Source of the DNA: Pyxidicoccus sp. MSG2
GTDB taxonomy: Bacteria > Myxococcota > Myxococcia > Myxococcales > Myxococcaceae
Assembly (NCBI RefSeq): GCF_026626705.1
Contig: NZ_JAPNKC010000001.1
Coordinates: forward strand, 8,078,001 to 8,142,000
Reading direction: 5' to 3'
Length of the DNA stretch: 64,000 bases
Below are positions 16,965-26,175 of the stretch, in pieces; the first letter of the stretch is position 1, and each line of letters starts with the position of its first letter. The translations under genes and the position numbers were made by a program. The notes under the pieces are model-generated. The model did not search any database, was not told where the DNA came from, and saw only the letters and a list, made by a program, of their open reading frames with translations.

Positions 16965-18419
16965 TCAGTGCGGCAGCTCCTCGGCCCCGGCCGAGGTGGG
17001 ACGGATGTTCTGATTCACGTGGAAGAGGTTGTCCGGGTCGTAGCGCTTCTTCACCTCGACCAGCCGGGCGTAGTTGTCCCGGTACGTCGCCTGCACGCGC
17101 TCCTGGCCCTCGTCCATCATGAAGTTCACGTAGGCGCCGCCCGCGGAGTAGGGGTGCAGCGCGTTCCAGTAGTCCTTCGTCCAGGTGGAGATTTCCCGCG
17201 CCTTGCCCGGTGAGGGGTCCACGCCGACGATGACCTCGGCCCAGCGCGCATCCCGGAAGCTGAACGCGGTGTCGCCGGGGGCCACGCGGTGCACCGCCCC
17301 GTCGATGGGGTAGAGGTGCATGGTGGAGTGCATCGTCGGCAGCCGCTCGGCGAACTCCACGTGCCGGGCGATGGCCGCGTCTGGCAATTCCTTCACGAAG
17401 TCCGCGCGCCAGTACCACTGGAGGCCGGGCGGGTAGAGCGCATCGAACATGCTCTGCAGGACGGGGTAGGGCATGGGCTGCACGCCGTGCAGCGCCGGAG
17501 ACAGCGCCCGCACCGGTGCGAACACCTCATCCGCGCGCGCCGGGTCCCCGGTGTAGCACCACACCACCGCGCACATCTTCTTGAGGTGCAGGGGTTCGGG
17601 GAAGGGCGGCCCGGGCGGCACGGTCATGAAGGCGAAGAAGCCACCGAGCTCCTCCGGCGCGGCGGAGATGAAGTCGCGGTACCACTGCATCACCTCCGCG
17701 GCGCGCTCCAGGGGCCAGAGGGTGGGCCCGCCGATGACGGAGCCCACCGGATGGGCCCGGAAGAGGAAGGAGGTGACGACGCCGAAGTTGCCGCCGCCGC
17801 CGCGCACCGCCCAGAACAGGTCCGGGTGCTGCTCGGCGCTCGCGGTGACGAAGCGCCCGTCCGCGAGCACCAGGTCCACGGCGAGCAGGCTGTCGATGCT
17901 GAGGCCGTAGCGGCGCGAGAGGTGGCCCAGTCCGCCGCCCAGGGTGAGCCCGCCCACGCCGGTGGTGGAGATGATGCCCGAGGGGACGGCGAGGCCGAAC
18001 GCGTGCGTGGCATGGTCCACGTCGCCCCAGACGCTGCCACCGGAGACGCGCACCGTGCGCGCGACGGGGTCCACCCGTACGCCCCGCATGCGCGACAGGT
18101 CCACCACCAGGCCTCCCTCGCAGATGCCCAGCCCGCCGCCGTTGTGCCCACCGCCGCGGATGGCCAGGGTGAGCTTCTGTTCACGGGCGAAGCCGACCGA
18201 CGCGATGACATCCGCCACGTCGGCGCACCGGGCGATGAGCGCCGGGTGCTTCTGAATCATGGCGTTGTAGACGCGGCAGCTCTCCTCGTAGTCGGCGTCC
18301 CCGGGGCGGACGAGCCCGCCCCGCAGTCGGGTCCGAAGTTGCTCCACCAGGTCAGGGGTCATCCCGGGCGGAAGCCCTCCGCCCGCCTGTCCGCGTGCAC
18401 GCTGGGTGTCCAGGGTCAT
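16965..18419 (-). CDS. BBE-type FAD-binding oxidoreductase
   Basis: A 484-residue PCMH/VAO-fold flavoprotein of the berberine-bridge family. FAD-binding region about 55-230: LAIRGGGHNGGGLGI has His92 at the position that forms the 8-alpha-histidyl FAD link, and GVGGLTLGGGLGHLSRRYGL is the second FAD segment. The Cys that gives the second covalent link in bicovalent members is absent (IISTTGVGG), so a single link is expected. The C-terminal BBE motif is present (KKRYDPDNLFHVNQNI). The ATG at 18419 has GGAGGGAG upstream. No signal peptide is seen. The substrate could be a sugar, alkaloid or polyketide. Confidence 0.9.
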   Translation of the reverse strand: MTLDTQRARGQAGGGLPPGMTPDLVEQLRTRLRGGLVRPGDADYEESCRVYNAMIQKHPALIARCADVADVIASVGFAREQKLTLAIRGGGHNGGGLGICEGGLVVDLSRMRGVRVDPVARTVRVSGGSVWGDVDHATHAFGLAVPSGIISTTGVGGLTLGGGLGHLSRRYGLSIDSLLAVDLVLADGRFVTASAEQHPDLFWAVRGGGGNFGVVTSFLFRAHPVGSVIGGPTLWPLERAAEVMQWYRDFISAAPEELGGFFAFMTVPPGPPFPEPLHLKKMCAVVWCYTGDPARADEVFAPVRALSPALHGVQPMPYPVLQSMFDALYPPGLQWYWRADFVKELPDAAIARHVEFAERLPTMHSTMHLYPIDGAVHRVAPGDTAFSFRDARWAEVIVGVDPSPGKAREISTWTKDYWNALHPYSAGGAYVNFMMDEGQERVQATYRDNYARLVEVKKRYDPDNLFHVNQNIRPTSAGAEELPH

Positions 18420-18486
18420 GGTGCTCTCCCTCCATGGGGAGCGCGCTCGGAGCGTCCCCGCACCTCCCAAGCTAGGAATGGCCGGT

Positions 18487-18506
18487 GCGTGCCCGGGCAG
18501 GCACGC
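18487..18506 (-). terminator. Possible terminator hairpin downstream of the SUKH-like gene
   Basis: A 7-bp perfect stem (GCGTGCC / GGCACGC) with a 6-nt loop, about 70 nt beyond the stop of the SUKH-like gene and upstream of the flavoprotein start. It could equally be a leader hairpin of the flavoprotein gene. Confidence 0.35.
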
Positions 18507-18573
18507 GGGACGGGGAGCCCATGGACGCACCGCGCGGTGGCGGCGGGCGCGGCGCTCGGCGGGTCCGACGCCG

Positions 18574-20007
18574 CTACTTCCCAATCCACGCCGCGAAGCG
18601 CTTGTCCAGGAGCGGCGCCGCCTTGTCGACGGCGTCCCAGGTGTCGTCATCGAGCTTGGGCTCGTCGTGGCCGAACGGGCCCGCGCGCTTTCCGAACGTC
18701 TTCTTGAGGTCGGCCGTAATCCAGAGCCCGTTCATGTTGTGGAACCATCGCCACGCCATCTCGCCAAGCCCCGGAGCATCGCGGAGGTGGTCGTTCCAGA
18801 GGCCGCGCGGAAGCGCCTGCTTCACCAGCTCCGAACCCTTCGCCTTGCGCGCTGAGACGGCCGCGAGCAGCTCGCGGTGCGCGGAGAAGCGCGAGGTATC
18901 GAGCAGGCCTCGCGTCGCGGCATAGCCCACGAAGAGCCCGGTCGTGACGTCTGGGTACCGCATGAGCGCGCCTCCGCCCTTCACGGAGAGCGTGACGGTG
19001 GTGATGGCGTCGTCGAGCTCAATCTCGAGCTCCACCTGCGCCGCCGTGTCGAGCGCGTAGACCCAGTAGGCGACGGTGAGCTCATCCTCGTCCGAAAAGG
19101 AGGCCCGACGGCCGGTGGGCGCTCCGAGCAGCTTCGTGAACTCCGCCTCCGAGGCTCCCTTCCACGGCACCCCCAGCACGTTCTCCTCGATTCTCGACCT
19201 CACCCATGCGGAGGCGACGTAGGGGATGAACGTCTTGCGGGTCTTGGAGATGGGCGGATAGGCGTCGTTCAGGATGTCGTGAGAGAAGACGAGCTCGACG
19301 CCGTGCTTCGGTGCCTCGACGTTCACCGAATCATTGTTCTCGCTCGTCGATGGCGGCACCTTCTTGCCGAGCACCCCGGTCACATAGGCGATGACCTCGG
19401 GGGCGTCCGCACGCTTTCCGAGAATCGACGCGAGTGCTTGCGTCTTCGGGCCGAGCTTCTTCATTACCGCCGTGGGCGCGCTCTTGCGGACGGCGACCGC
19501 CTGCGCTTGCGCCGGGGGCGGGGCCGCGGCGTCACCGTCGAGCCAGGCCGCGAAGTCGAAGTCCTTCGCCTTCGGCACCTTGACCTTCTGCGTTTTGAGC
19601 CACGCAGCCAGTGCCTTCCGGCCGGAGGCTCCCTCCTCGTCGTCGAGGTCGGCGACCTCCGTCTCGCCCTTGGACCACAGCGTCAGGAACTCCTCGAGGC
19701 TGTTCGCGAGGGTCCGCGCCTCGCCCTCCGAGCCGAGCAACGCCACCGCGGGCGGGGTCTTGGCTCCCGTGTTCACGAGCGCGAGCAGCGAGCCGTCAGG
19801 GAGATGCAGGAACGCGAAGGCTTCACGCCGGAGACGGGCTGCCTGCTTCGGATTCCATTCCTTCGGAATGGCCTCGGCCGCGAGCGCGTCGAACCAGCCC
19901 AGCGTTCCGTGGGTCTGCCTGCCCACCCAGGCGCCGACGTCCTGGAGCAACGGTGGAATCTCATGACCTGCCGGAGCCGCGGAGAGCTTGACCGTGTATT
20001 TCGCCAT
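18574..20007 (-). CDS. SMI1/KNR4 (SUKH)-like protein with long C-terminal region
   Basis: A 477-residue cytoplasmic protein. The first about 130 residues resemble an SMI1/KNR4 (SUKH) domain: AFAFLHLPDGSLLALVNTG, VALLGSEGEARTLANSLEEFLTLW. A Lys/Ala/Pro linker follows (about 150-200), then about 270 residues I cannot assign (VELVFSHDILNDAYPPISKTRKTFIPY, EMAWRWFHNMNGLW). SUKH proteins are often immunity proteins of contact-dependent toxins, but no toxin gene is adjacent. The ATG at 20007 has a weak ribosome site. It lies 54 nt after the histidine kinase on the same strand and may share its transcript. Confidence 0.78.
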   Translation of the reverse strand: MAKYTVKLSAAPAGHEIPPLLQDVGAWVGRQTHGTLGWFDALAAEAIPKEWNPKQAARLRREAFAFLHLPDGSLLALVNTGAKTPPAVALLGSEGEARTLANSLEEFLTLWSKGETEVADLDDEEGASGRKALAAWLKTQKVKVPKAKDFDFAAWLDGDAAAPPPAQAQAVAVRKSAPTAVMKKLGPKTQALASILGKRADAPEVIAYVTGVLGKKVPPSTSENNDSVNVEAPKHGVELVFSHDILNDAYPPISKTRKTFIPYVASAWVRSRIEENVLGVPWKGASEAEFTKLLGAPTGRRASFSDEDELTVAYWVYALDTAAQVELEIELDDAITTVTLSVKGGGALMRYPDVTTGLFVGYAATRGLLDTSRFSAHRELLAAVSARKAKGSELVKQALPRGLWNDHLRDAPGLGEMAWRWFHNMNGLWITADLKKTFGKRAGPFGHDEPKLDDDTWDAVDKAAPLLDKRFAAWIGK

Positions 20008-20061
20008 TCGCGGCAGCTTCGGCCACCTGTTCGATGGCGTAAAGGTCGCGGTGGACGGGGT

Positions 20062-22770
20062 TCAGCACGTCGCCTGGCTCTCCTCGCCAGAGTCCAGCTC
20101 CGGCGGGTACCGCCCTCCGGCCGGCTCCGTCGGTGACGCCGGGTCCACCGGCAGCTCGACGACGAAGGTCGTGCCTCCACCCGGCGTGTCCTCCACCTGG
20201 ATGGAGCCGCCGTGCGCCTGGATGATCTGCCGCGTCACGTAGAGCCCCAGGCCGAAGCCGGAGATGTTCGTCCCCCGCACCGCCCGCTCGAACACCTGGA
20301 AGATGCGCTCCCGGTCCTTCGTCGCGATGCCCGGGCCCTGGTCCTGCACCATCAGCCACACCCGGTCGTCCCGGGCCCGCGCGGACACGAGCACGGGCCT
20401 GTGCTCGCCATACTTGATGGCGTTTCCCACCAGGTTCGCGACCACCTGTTCGATACGGGGGCGGTCCCACCGCGCATGGATGGGCCCATCCTGTTCGAAG
20501 CGGATGGGGATGCGGCCCCGGGACAGCTCGTCGTCGAGCCCCGCGAACACATTGCCCACCACCTCGGACAGCTCCACGTCCTCGAAGCTCAGCTCCATCC
20601 GTCCGGTGAGGATGCGCGACACGTCGAGCAGGTTGTCGATGTGCTCCCGCAGCCGATTCAGCTGGCGGTCCGCCAGGTGGAGCAGCCGGGTGATGCGCTC
20701 GGAGTCCGGCGCCGGTCTGGAGCGCATCGCCTCCCGCTCCACGGACTGCAGGTGCAGCTTGAGCGACGTGAGCGGAGTCTTCAGCTCGTGGGAGGCGATG
20801 GAGAGGAACTCCTCACGCGCCTGCGTCGCCTCGCGCGAGCGGCGGTAGAGCCTCGCCGCGTCGATGGCCAGTCCCCCGCGCTGGGAGACCTCCTCGATGA
20901 GCGCCAGCTCCGCCTCGGAATACGCCGCACGACCGGGCTCCGGGTAGAGCACGTACAGGCCCAGCACCTCGCCGCGGACCCTCAGCGGCGTCACCCAGGC
21001 GGGAGGGGCGTCCGGCGAAGGCACCCGGGTGGGGGCACACTCGCCGCGCCCGTCACGCACGGCCGCGAGCCAGCGCGAGAGCTGCTCCGGGGAGACCTCC
21101 AGGCCCCGCGCCCGCTGGCGCCGCTCGTGTTCCGAATCCGCGTCGGCGAACACCGTCCGCCAGTGGGAGCCCCCTTCGTCCGAGGGCTCCTGGACCAGGA
21201 GCACGCAGGTGCGTGCCAGCGAGGGGATGAGCAGGTGCCCCACCGTGTCGAGCGTCACCTCGAAGTCCAGGGAGGAGGCGAGCCGGCGACTGGTGTCCGA
21301 CATCAGCCGCAGGGCCTCTTCCGCCCGCTTGCGCTCGGTGATGTCGGTGGCGATTCCACACACCGCGTGGATGGCCCCGGTCGCGTCCTTCAGCGGGAAC
21401 TTCTGCATCAGATAGGTGTGCGGTCCGTCGGGCCCGGGGAAGACGTCCTCGGACTCCAGGCTCACGTCCTCCTCGAGCACCTGACGGTCCAACGCCCTGA
21501 AGCGCTCCGCCACCTCCGCCGGGAAGAGCTCCGCATCGGTCCGGCCAATCAGCTCCCCCCGCTCGCGCGCGCCCAGCACCTCCGCGAACCGTCGATTGAT
21601 GCTGAGAATCCGCCCCCGCGCGTCCTTCACGCAGATGAGGGCCTGCGAGCACTCGACGAGCGAGCTGACGATGTGCAGTTGTCCGGCGCGGTGCGCCGAC
21701 TCGAGCAGCCGCGCCTGGGTCTTCCGCAGCGCTGCCTCGGCCCGCCTCCGGGGGGTGATGTCGACCACCGTGCCCTCGATGAGGTCGCGGTCCGCGGCCC
21801 GGGAGGCTGAGAGCGCCAGCCTGCGAAGCCCTCCCGCCCCGCCCGGAAGCGCGAGCTCATACTCCCGGACCGCGCTCCCTCCGGCGAGCTGCTCGCGAAG
21901 CGGTGCCGCCGCCGCTCCGAGCACGTCCTCCAGGGTGCGGCCTTCGAGCTCGGCCGGCTCCGCCCCGCCGAACAGGTCCGCCGCCAGCCGGTTGGCTCGG
22001 ACGAAACGGCCGCCGGACACCTGCCAGAGTCCCACGTGCGCACCCTCGAACAGGGCCCGGTGCATCTCCTCACTCCGCCGGACCGCCCGCACCGACGTGT
22101 CGAGCGGGAGCACGACGCGGTGGTACACGAACAGCAGGAGCACGGCGAACAGGCCCAGGCCCGCCAGGAGCGTTCCGCTCTGCAGCCAGCGCAGCCGCTC
22201 CAGCGTCTGGTCGCTCCGTCGCTGGAGGCGGGCCACGTACTGGTCCATTTCCTCGACGAACTCGCCGGACTGCTGCTGGATGCTGTCGATGTGCGGGTTG
22301 TCCGTCAGCTCGCTGCGCTCGGCACGGAGCGCCAGGACGCCCGCATGCTCCAGCTCGCGGAAGCGCTCGTCGAGGGCGCGCAGCGAGCCCATGAGGTCCG
22401 GGTCTCGCATCGCGGGGAGGGCGACCTGGAGTCCTCCCTGCTCCACGGTACCGCCCACGAGCAGGGCCGACACACTCTCATGGAACCGCCGGGCGGTGAG
22501 CTGCGCGGCCGAGCGTTCCTCCAGGAGCAGGTCCCAGTCCCGCTGCGACAGGCCCACCAGGGCCAGGTTGGTCTCTCGCGTGTACCGCTCGGCCAGCATC
22601 CGGAGCGAGCCCGCGACGTTGAGCGTGGCAGCATCCGCGCGCTTGGTCCGGGCCACCTCGGCCATGAGCCCCTGCGACATGCCCAGGAACAGCAGGAACA
22701 GGGAGAGCAGCAGGGCGATCCGCAGCATCAATCCGGACCGCAGGCGTGCCAGGTCTCTCCCAAACCGCAT
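20062..22770 (-). CDS. Membrane histidine kinase with PilJ-like sensor, two PAS and one GAF domain
   Basis: A 902-residue sensor kinase. A TM helix near the N-terminus is followed by a periplasmic helical PilJ/NarX-like region (about 40-190; LNVAGSLRMLAERYTRETN) and a second TM helix (about 200). Then come two PAS domains (about 225-350 and 375-490; GIATDITERKRAEEALR), a GAF domain (about 510-640), HisKA (FLSIASHELKTPLTSLK, His661) and HATPase (NLVGNAIKYG, DQGPGIA, GFGLGLYVTRQI). No receiver or cognate regulator is adjacent. The ATG at 22770 has GAGG about 8 nt upstream; a GTG at 22782 overlaps the stop of the preceding binding-protein gene. The two are translationally coupled, so the lipoprotein is likely its ligand-binding partner. 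Confidence 0.9.
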   Translation of the reverse strand: MRFGRDLARLRSGLMLRIALLLSLFLLFLGMSQGLMAEVARTKRADAATLNVAGSLRMLAERYTRETNLALVGLSQRDWDLLLEERSAAQLTARRFHESVSALLVGGTVEQGGLQVALPAMRDPDLMGSLRALDERFRELEHAGVLALRAERSELTDNPHIDSIQQQSGEFVEEMDQYVARLQRRSDQTLERLRWLQSGTLLAGLGLFAVLLLFVYHRVVLPLDTSVRAVRRSEEMHRALFEGAHVGLWQVSGGRFVRANRLAADLFGGAEPAELEGRTLEDVLGAAAAPLREQLAGGSAVREYELALPGGAGGLRRLALSASRAADRDLIEGTVVDITPRRRAEAALRKTQARLLESAHRAGQLHIVSSLVECSQALICVKDARGRILSINRRFAEVLGARERGELIGRTDAELFPAEVAERFRALDRQVLEEDVSLESEDVFPGPDGPHTYLMQKFPLKDATGAIHAVCGIATDITERKRAEEALRLMSDTSRRLASSLDFEVTLDTVGHLLIPSLARTCVLLVQEPSDEGGSHWRTVFADADSEHERRQRARGLEVSPEQLSRWLAAVRDGRGECAPTRVPSPDAPPAWVTPLRVRGEVLGLYVLYPEPGRAAYSEAELALIEEVSQRGGLAIDAARLYRRSREATQAREEFLSIASHELKTPLTSLKLHLQSVEREAMRSRPAPDSERITRLLHLADRQLNRLREHIDNLLDVSRILTGRMELSFEDVELSEVVGNVFAGLDDELSRGRIPIRFEQDGPIHARWDRPRIEQVVANLVGNAIKYGEHRPVLVSARARDDRVWLMVQDQGPGIATKDRERIFQVFERAVRGTNISGFGLGLYVTRQIIQAHGGSIQVEDTPGGGTTFVVELPVDPASPTEPAGGRYPPELDSGEESQATC

Positions 22771-22778
22771 GGTGTCCC

Positions 22779-23759
22779 TCACCTGAGACTCAGGAACCCG
22801 GTCCGCTGCGCGAGCGCATGACGGCGGCGGATTCCATCGTAATGAGCGTCCTCCACGGGCTCGAAGCGGCTGAGCAGCGCCGCGTCGAGAATCCGGCGCC
22901 CCTCCGCGTCCTCGTGCATGTGCGTCAGCGCGAAGCCCATGCGCCGCCGCAGCTCGGGGTCCATCTTCGTCGAGACGACTACCGGAGGAATGGCCTCGGG
23001 CCCCAGCGACATCAGCACGCGGACCTGTTTGGCGGACCCGAAGCGCAGCTCCCGGTCGTAGTCGAGCACCAGGCTGTCGACGAAGCTCGCATCGGCCTCT
23101 CCGCTCGCCACCATGCGGATGGACTCCTCATGCGAGCCCGAGCGGATGACCTTCCCGAAGAACCCCGTCGTCAGCCCGCGTTCGATGAGGAAGGAGCGGG
23201 GCATGTTGTAGCCGGAGTTCGAGCTCTCCTCGTTGTAGACGAGCGTCGCGCCCTTCAAGTCCTCGAACCGGTGGAAGCGGCTGCCTTCCCGGACGATGAG
23301 GTCGGAGAAGTAGATGGGCTGGTCCCGATAGCGGGGGGCCTTCATCACCGGAGCGGCCAGCACGTCGACGACGGGCTCGGGCCGGTCATGCTTGAGCACG
23401 TAGGGGTAGCCACAGATGAAGGCCGCATCCACGGCACCATCGTCAATCATCTCGTCGATGGTTCCATAGGAGAGGCCGCTCACGAACTCGACCTGCCGGC
23501 CGAGCTGCCGCGCGAGCCAGTCCGCGAGCCGTGAGTAGACGCCGATTCCCGACTCGGACACGAAGGCCGCGCTCATCGCGATGCGGATGGGCGGCCCTGG
23601 GAGTCGCTGCTCGCGAGGCGCCGTCTCCAGCACGGAAGCGGTCGTCTGCCCGTCGGAAGGCGAGGCGCGCGGGTCCTCTCTCCCGGTGCAGCCGGAGAGC
23701 AGCAGGGCCCAGCCGAGCAGCCCCAGGGCCAGCGGCCCCCTGACGAATCGCAACATCAT
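22779..23759 (-). CDS. PhnD-like phosphonate/phosphite-type substrate-binding lipoprotein
   Basis: A 326-residue periplasmic binding protein with a lipobox (LLLSGC, Cys24). The domain order fits the PhnD/PtxB group: IRIAMSAAFVSESGIGVYSRLADWLARQLGRQVEFV, then VDAAFICGYPYV, EESSNSGYNMPRSFLI and SGSHEESIRMVASGEADASFVDSL. No ABC permease or ATPase gene accompanies it; instead its stop overlaps the start region of the PilJ/PAS histidine kinase. That context favours a sensing role, with the liganded protein docking on the kinase. GGGGGA lies just upstream of the ATG pair at 23759/23756. Confidence 0.88.
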   Translation of the reverse strand: MMLRFVRGPLALGLLGWALLLSGCTGREDPRASPSDGQTTASVLETAPREQRLPGPPIRIAMSAAFVSESGIGVYSRLADWLARQLGRQVEFVSGLSYGTIDEMIDDGAVDAAFICGYPYVLKHDRPEPVVDVLAAPVMKAPRYRDQPIYFSDLIVREGSRFHRFEDLKGATLVYNEESSNSGYNMPRSFLIERGLTTGFFGKVIRSGSHEESIRMVASGEADASFVDSLVLDYDRELRFGSAKQVRVLMSLGPEAIPPVVVSTKMDPELRRRMGFALTHMHEDAEGRRILDAALLSRFEPVEDAHYDGIRRRHALAQRTGFLSLR

Positions 23760-23862
23760 GTTCCCCCGGTATCTGGGGAAACATCGCCACAGTGGAGACT
23801 TCTGCCGAGGGCGAAGAGAGCGTCCGGCTGCCTCCGTGGCCCGGGCCTTCCCCGTGGATTTC

Positions 23863-23902
23863 GACCTTCGCGCAGGCGGCGGGTGGGCGCTGCGCGAAGG
23901 TC
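23863..23902 (-). terminator. Terminator overlapping the stop of the MFS gene
   Basis: A 12-bp perfect inverted repeat (GACCTTCGCGCA / TGCGCGAAGGTC) with a 16-nt loop. Its right arm includes two bases of the MFS stop codon (23903-23901). On the minus strand it is followed by a short A/T-containing stretch. Confidence 0.7.
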
Positions 23903-25298
23903 AGGCACTCCCGCGGCCGGCGGCGGGGCGGGAGATGCCCAGCGCGGTGCCCGCCGCGACCAGCGCCACGAGCGACGCGAACCACCAGCCACGGAAGAAC
24001 GTGTCCCCGCTGCCCGTCGCGTCGGCTCCGCCCAGGATGACGACGAGGATGCTCGTGCCGAGGACCATGCCCACCTGCCGGCTCATGTTGACCACCGCGC
24101 TGCCGGTGGAGCTCTGGTGCGCGGGCAATTCCACCGTCGCGGAGGCGATGGCCGTCGGGAACGCCAGGCCATTGCCCGCGCCCACCAGCAGCCAGCCGGG
24201 AAGGATGGCGGTGACGTAGTCCGGGCTCGGGCCCACGGCGAAGAGGATGACGGTGGCTCCCAACCCTTGCAGCAGCGCGCCCAGGCCGGTGACGACCCCC
24301 ACCGGGAGCGTCCGGCCCAGACGTTGGCCGAGGAGCGCGAAGAGGGGAACCATGCAGGGGCCGGGCGCCACGGCGAGGCCCGTCTGCAGCGCGGACCAGT
24401 GCCAGCGCTGCTCCATGAAGAGGATGACGGACAGCAGCTCCGCGGCGAACGTCACCGCCAGCAGCAGCACGGTGATGTTGGACCAGGCGAACGTCCGGTG
24501 CTTCATCAGCGACAGCTCGATGACCGGGCTCGGGTGCTTCGCCGAACTGTAGAAGAACGCTCCCAGCGCGGCCGCGGAGCTGACCCAGCAGAGCGTGGCC
24601 GCGGTGCTGCCCCACCCCCAGCCGGGGGCCTCGATGAGCCCCAGCGCGAGCGCGCCAATGGCCACGATGAGGAGCCCCCCGCCCACGAAGTCCGGCAGGT
24701 GCGCGGCGCGCTCCTGCTTCACGGAGGGGACGAACCTCGCGGCCGCCAGGAGCGCGGCGAGCCCGATGGGCAGGTTCAGCAGGAAGATGCCCCGCCACGA
24801 GCTGGCGACGAGGAGCCCGCCAACCACCGGCCCCGCGGCCCCCGCCAGCGCTCCACTGGAGGCCCAGATGCGGATGGAGCGGGCGCGAGTCTCTTCGGGG
24901 AGCGTGGTGAGCACGAGCCCGAGGCTCGCGGGCGTGAGCACCGCCGCGCCCACCGCCTGGAGGCAGCGGAACGCGACCAGCACCCAGAGGTTGCCGCTCA
25001 GCGCGCAGCCGAGGCTGGCGAGCGTGAACAGCACGAGCCCGAGCTGGAAGCCCGCCTTGCGCCCGAGCGAGTCCGTCAGGCGCCCCGCGGGGACGAGCAG
25101 GGCGCCGTAGAAGAGGGTGTAGCCGTTGAGGACCCAGCTCAGCTGCGACAGCGAGCCCTCGGCGAAGTCGGTGCCGATGGCGCCCAGGGCCACGTTCACG
25201 ATGAACATGTCCAGGGCGGCCATGAACACGGCCGAGCAGAGAATCACGAGGACGACGCCCGGATGGGCCGCCGTCGCGGCGGGCCTGGGATTCACCAC
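23901..25298 (-). CDS. MFS multidrug efflux transporter (DHA2, 14-TM type)
   Basis: A 465-residue drug:H+ antiporter. TM1 carries the DHA2 motif LDMFIVNVALGAIGTDF; the loop 2-3 motif is GRLTDSLGRKAGFQLG, and motif C in TM5 is GPVVGGLLV. About 14 hydrophobic segments can be counted. The start is a tandem GTG-GTG at 25298/25295 that overlaps the SDR stop, so translation is coupled. Together with the SDR gene it forms an operon controlled by the MarR-type operator at 26102-26119, pointing to induction by a toxic small molecule. The exported compound is unknown. Confidence 0.92.
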   Translation of the reverse strand: MVNPRPAATAAHPGVVLVILCSAVFMAALDMFIVNVALGAIGTDFAEGSLSQLSWVLNGYTLFYGALLVPAGRLTDSLGRKAGFQLGLVLFTLASLGCALSGNLWVLVAFRCLQAVGAAVLTPASLGLVLTTLPEETRARSIRIWASSGALAGAAGPVVGGLLVASSWRGIFLLNLPIGLAALLAAARFVPSVKQERAAHLPDFVGGGLLIVAIGALALGLIEAPGWGWGSTAATLCWVSSAAALGAFFYSSAKHPSPVIELSLMKHRTFAWSNITVLLLAVTFAAELLSVILFMEQRWHWSALQTGLAVAPGPCMVPLFALLGQRLGRTLPVGVVTGLGALLQGLGATVILFAVGPSPDYVTAILPGWLLVGAGNGLAFPTAIASATVELPAHQSSTGSAVVNMSRQVGMVLGTSILVVILGGADATGSGDTFFRGWWFASLVALVAAGTALGISRPAAGRGSA

Positions 25299-26074
25299 TT
25301 GAGCTTGATGGCCGAGCGGAGGGCGGTGTCGAAGGCCGCGTCATCCAGCTTCGCGCGCAGGGCGAGGAGCGCTTCCGCGTCGGCGCCGGCGGGCCAGCGG
25401 AACCGTTTCTCGGGCGCTTCCACGGCGTCGGCGATGGTGCGCGCGATGGCCTCTGGCGGCGTCATCTCCTCCCGGGGACGGAACTGCCGCTCGGCCTTGA
25501 GCGGCAGGTACGGGTCGTTCTCCCCGAAGTACGCGCGAGGCGCGTCGAGCGCGCCCGTTCCAATCTCCCCCGGCTCCACCAGGACGACGCGGACCCCGAA
25601 GTGGCCGAGCTCCAGGCGCAGCGACTCGCTCAGCGCCTCCAGCGCCCACTTGGTCGAGCAGTAGATGCCCGTCAGGGGGAGCGCGACGCGCCCGACGATG
25701 GACGAGATGTTGACCACCGTGCCGGCGCGGCGCTCGCGCATCGCCGGGGTGACGGCCTGAATCATCCGCAACGCCCCGAAGACGTTGATGTCGTAGAGCT
25801 TGCGCACCTCCTCGAAGGGAATCGACTCGAGCGGTGCCACCGCGATTTCGGCCGCGTTGTTGATGAGCACGTCCACCCGGCCGGCCTGCTCCACGGCGCG
25901 TCGGACGGAGGACTCGTCCGTCACGTCGAGCGCGAGGCGCTGGGCGACGGGCAGGTCCGCGAGCGTCTCCACCTTGCGCGCCGTGGCGATGACCTCGTGC
26001 CCCCGGCGCACGAGCTCCAGCGCGGTCGCCCTGCCCAACCCCTTCGAACTGCCCGTGATGAGAATGCGTGACAT
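25292..26074 (-). CDS. Short-chain dehydrogenase/reductase
   Basis: A 260-residue classical SDR. The NAD(P) motif GSSKGLGR is at 8-15, NNAAE near 72, the catalytic Ser124/125 in NISSIVG, and Y138-x3-K142 in YCSTK. Arg-rich residues early in the second strand (ATARK) suggest NADPH use. GAGAGGAC precedes the ATG at 26074 by about 8 nt. It is the first gene of an operon with the MFS transporter and sits behind a MarR operator. It may modify the compound that the transporter exports, or detoxify an aldehyde or ketone; this is inferred from context. Confidence 0.92.
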   Translation of the reverse strand: MSRILITGSSKGLGRATALELVRRGHEVIATARKVETLADLPVAQRLALDVTDESSVRRAVEQAGRVDVLINNAAEIAVAPLESIPFEEVRKLYDINVFGALRMIQAVTPAMRERRAGTVVNISSIVGRVALPLTGIYCSTKWALEALSESLRLELGHFGVRVVLVEPGEIGTGALDAPRAYFGENDPYLPLKAERQFRPREEMTPPEAIARTIADAVEAPEKRFRWPAGADAEALLALRAKLDDAAFDTALRSAIKLKW

Positions 26075-26101
26075 GGAATCGTCCTCTCTTGTGTAGTGGG
26101 T

Positions 26102-26119
26102 TGCCTGTAGATGCAGGTA
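26102..26119 (-). promoter_or_regulatory. MarR-type operator over the SDR-MFS promoter
   Basis: An 18-bp imperfect palindrome (minus strand TACCTGCATCTACAGGCA), 28 nt upstream of the SDR start. It matches 15 of 18 positions of the palindrome in front of marR. By alignment with the marR promoter, TCTACA would be the -10 box, so repressor binding should block RNA polymerase. Confidence 0.7.
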
Positions 26120-26132
26120 TTGGGTTGAAGAA

Positions 26133-26163
26133 GAGGGCGGCGGGGTGGGGCCCGGCCGCCCTC
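26133..26163 (-). terminator. Terminator of the marR gene
   Basis: A 9-bp perfect stem (GAGGGCGGC / GCCGCCCTC) with a 13-nt loop, followed on the minus strand by TTCTTC. It lies 13 nt after the marR stop and just before the SDR promoter, separating the two transcription units. Confidence 0.65.
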
Positions 26164-26175
26164 GGGTGCTGTCAG

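Noticed and set aside
18420-18650. Upstream extension of the BBE flavoprotein as an export signal
   Set aside because: The upstream codons give an Arg/Pro-rich chain, not a signal peptide, and the GGAGGGAG site points to the ATG at 18419.
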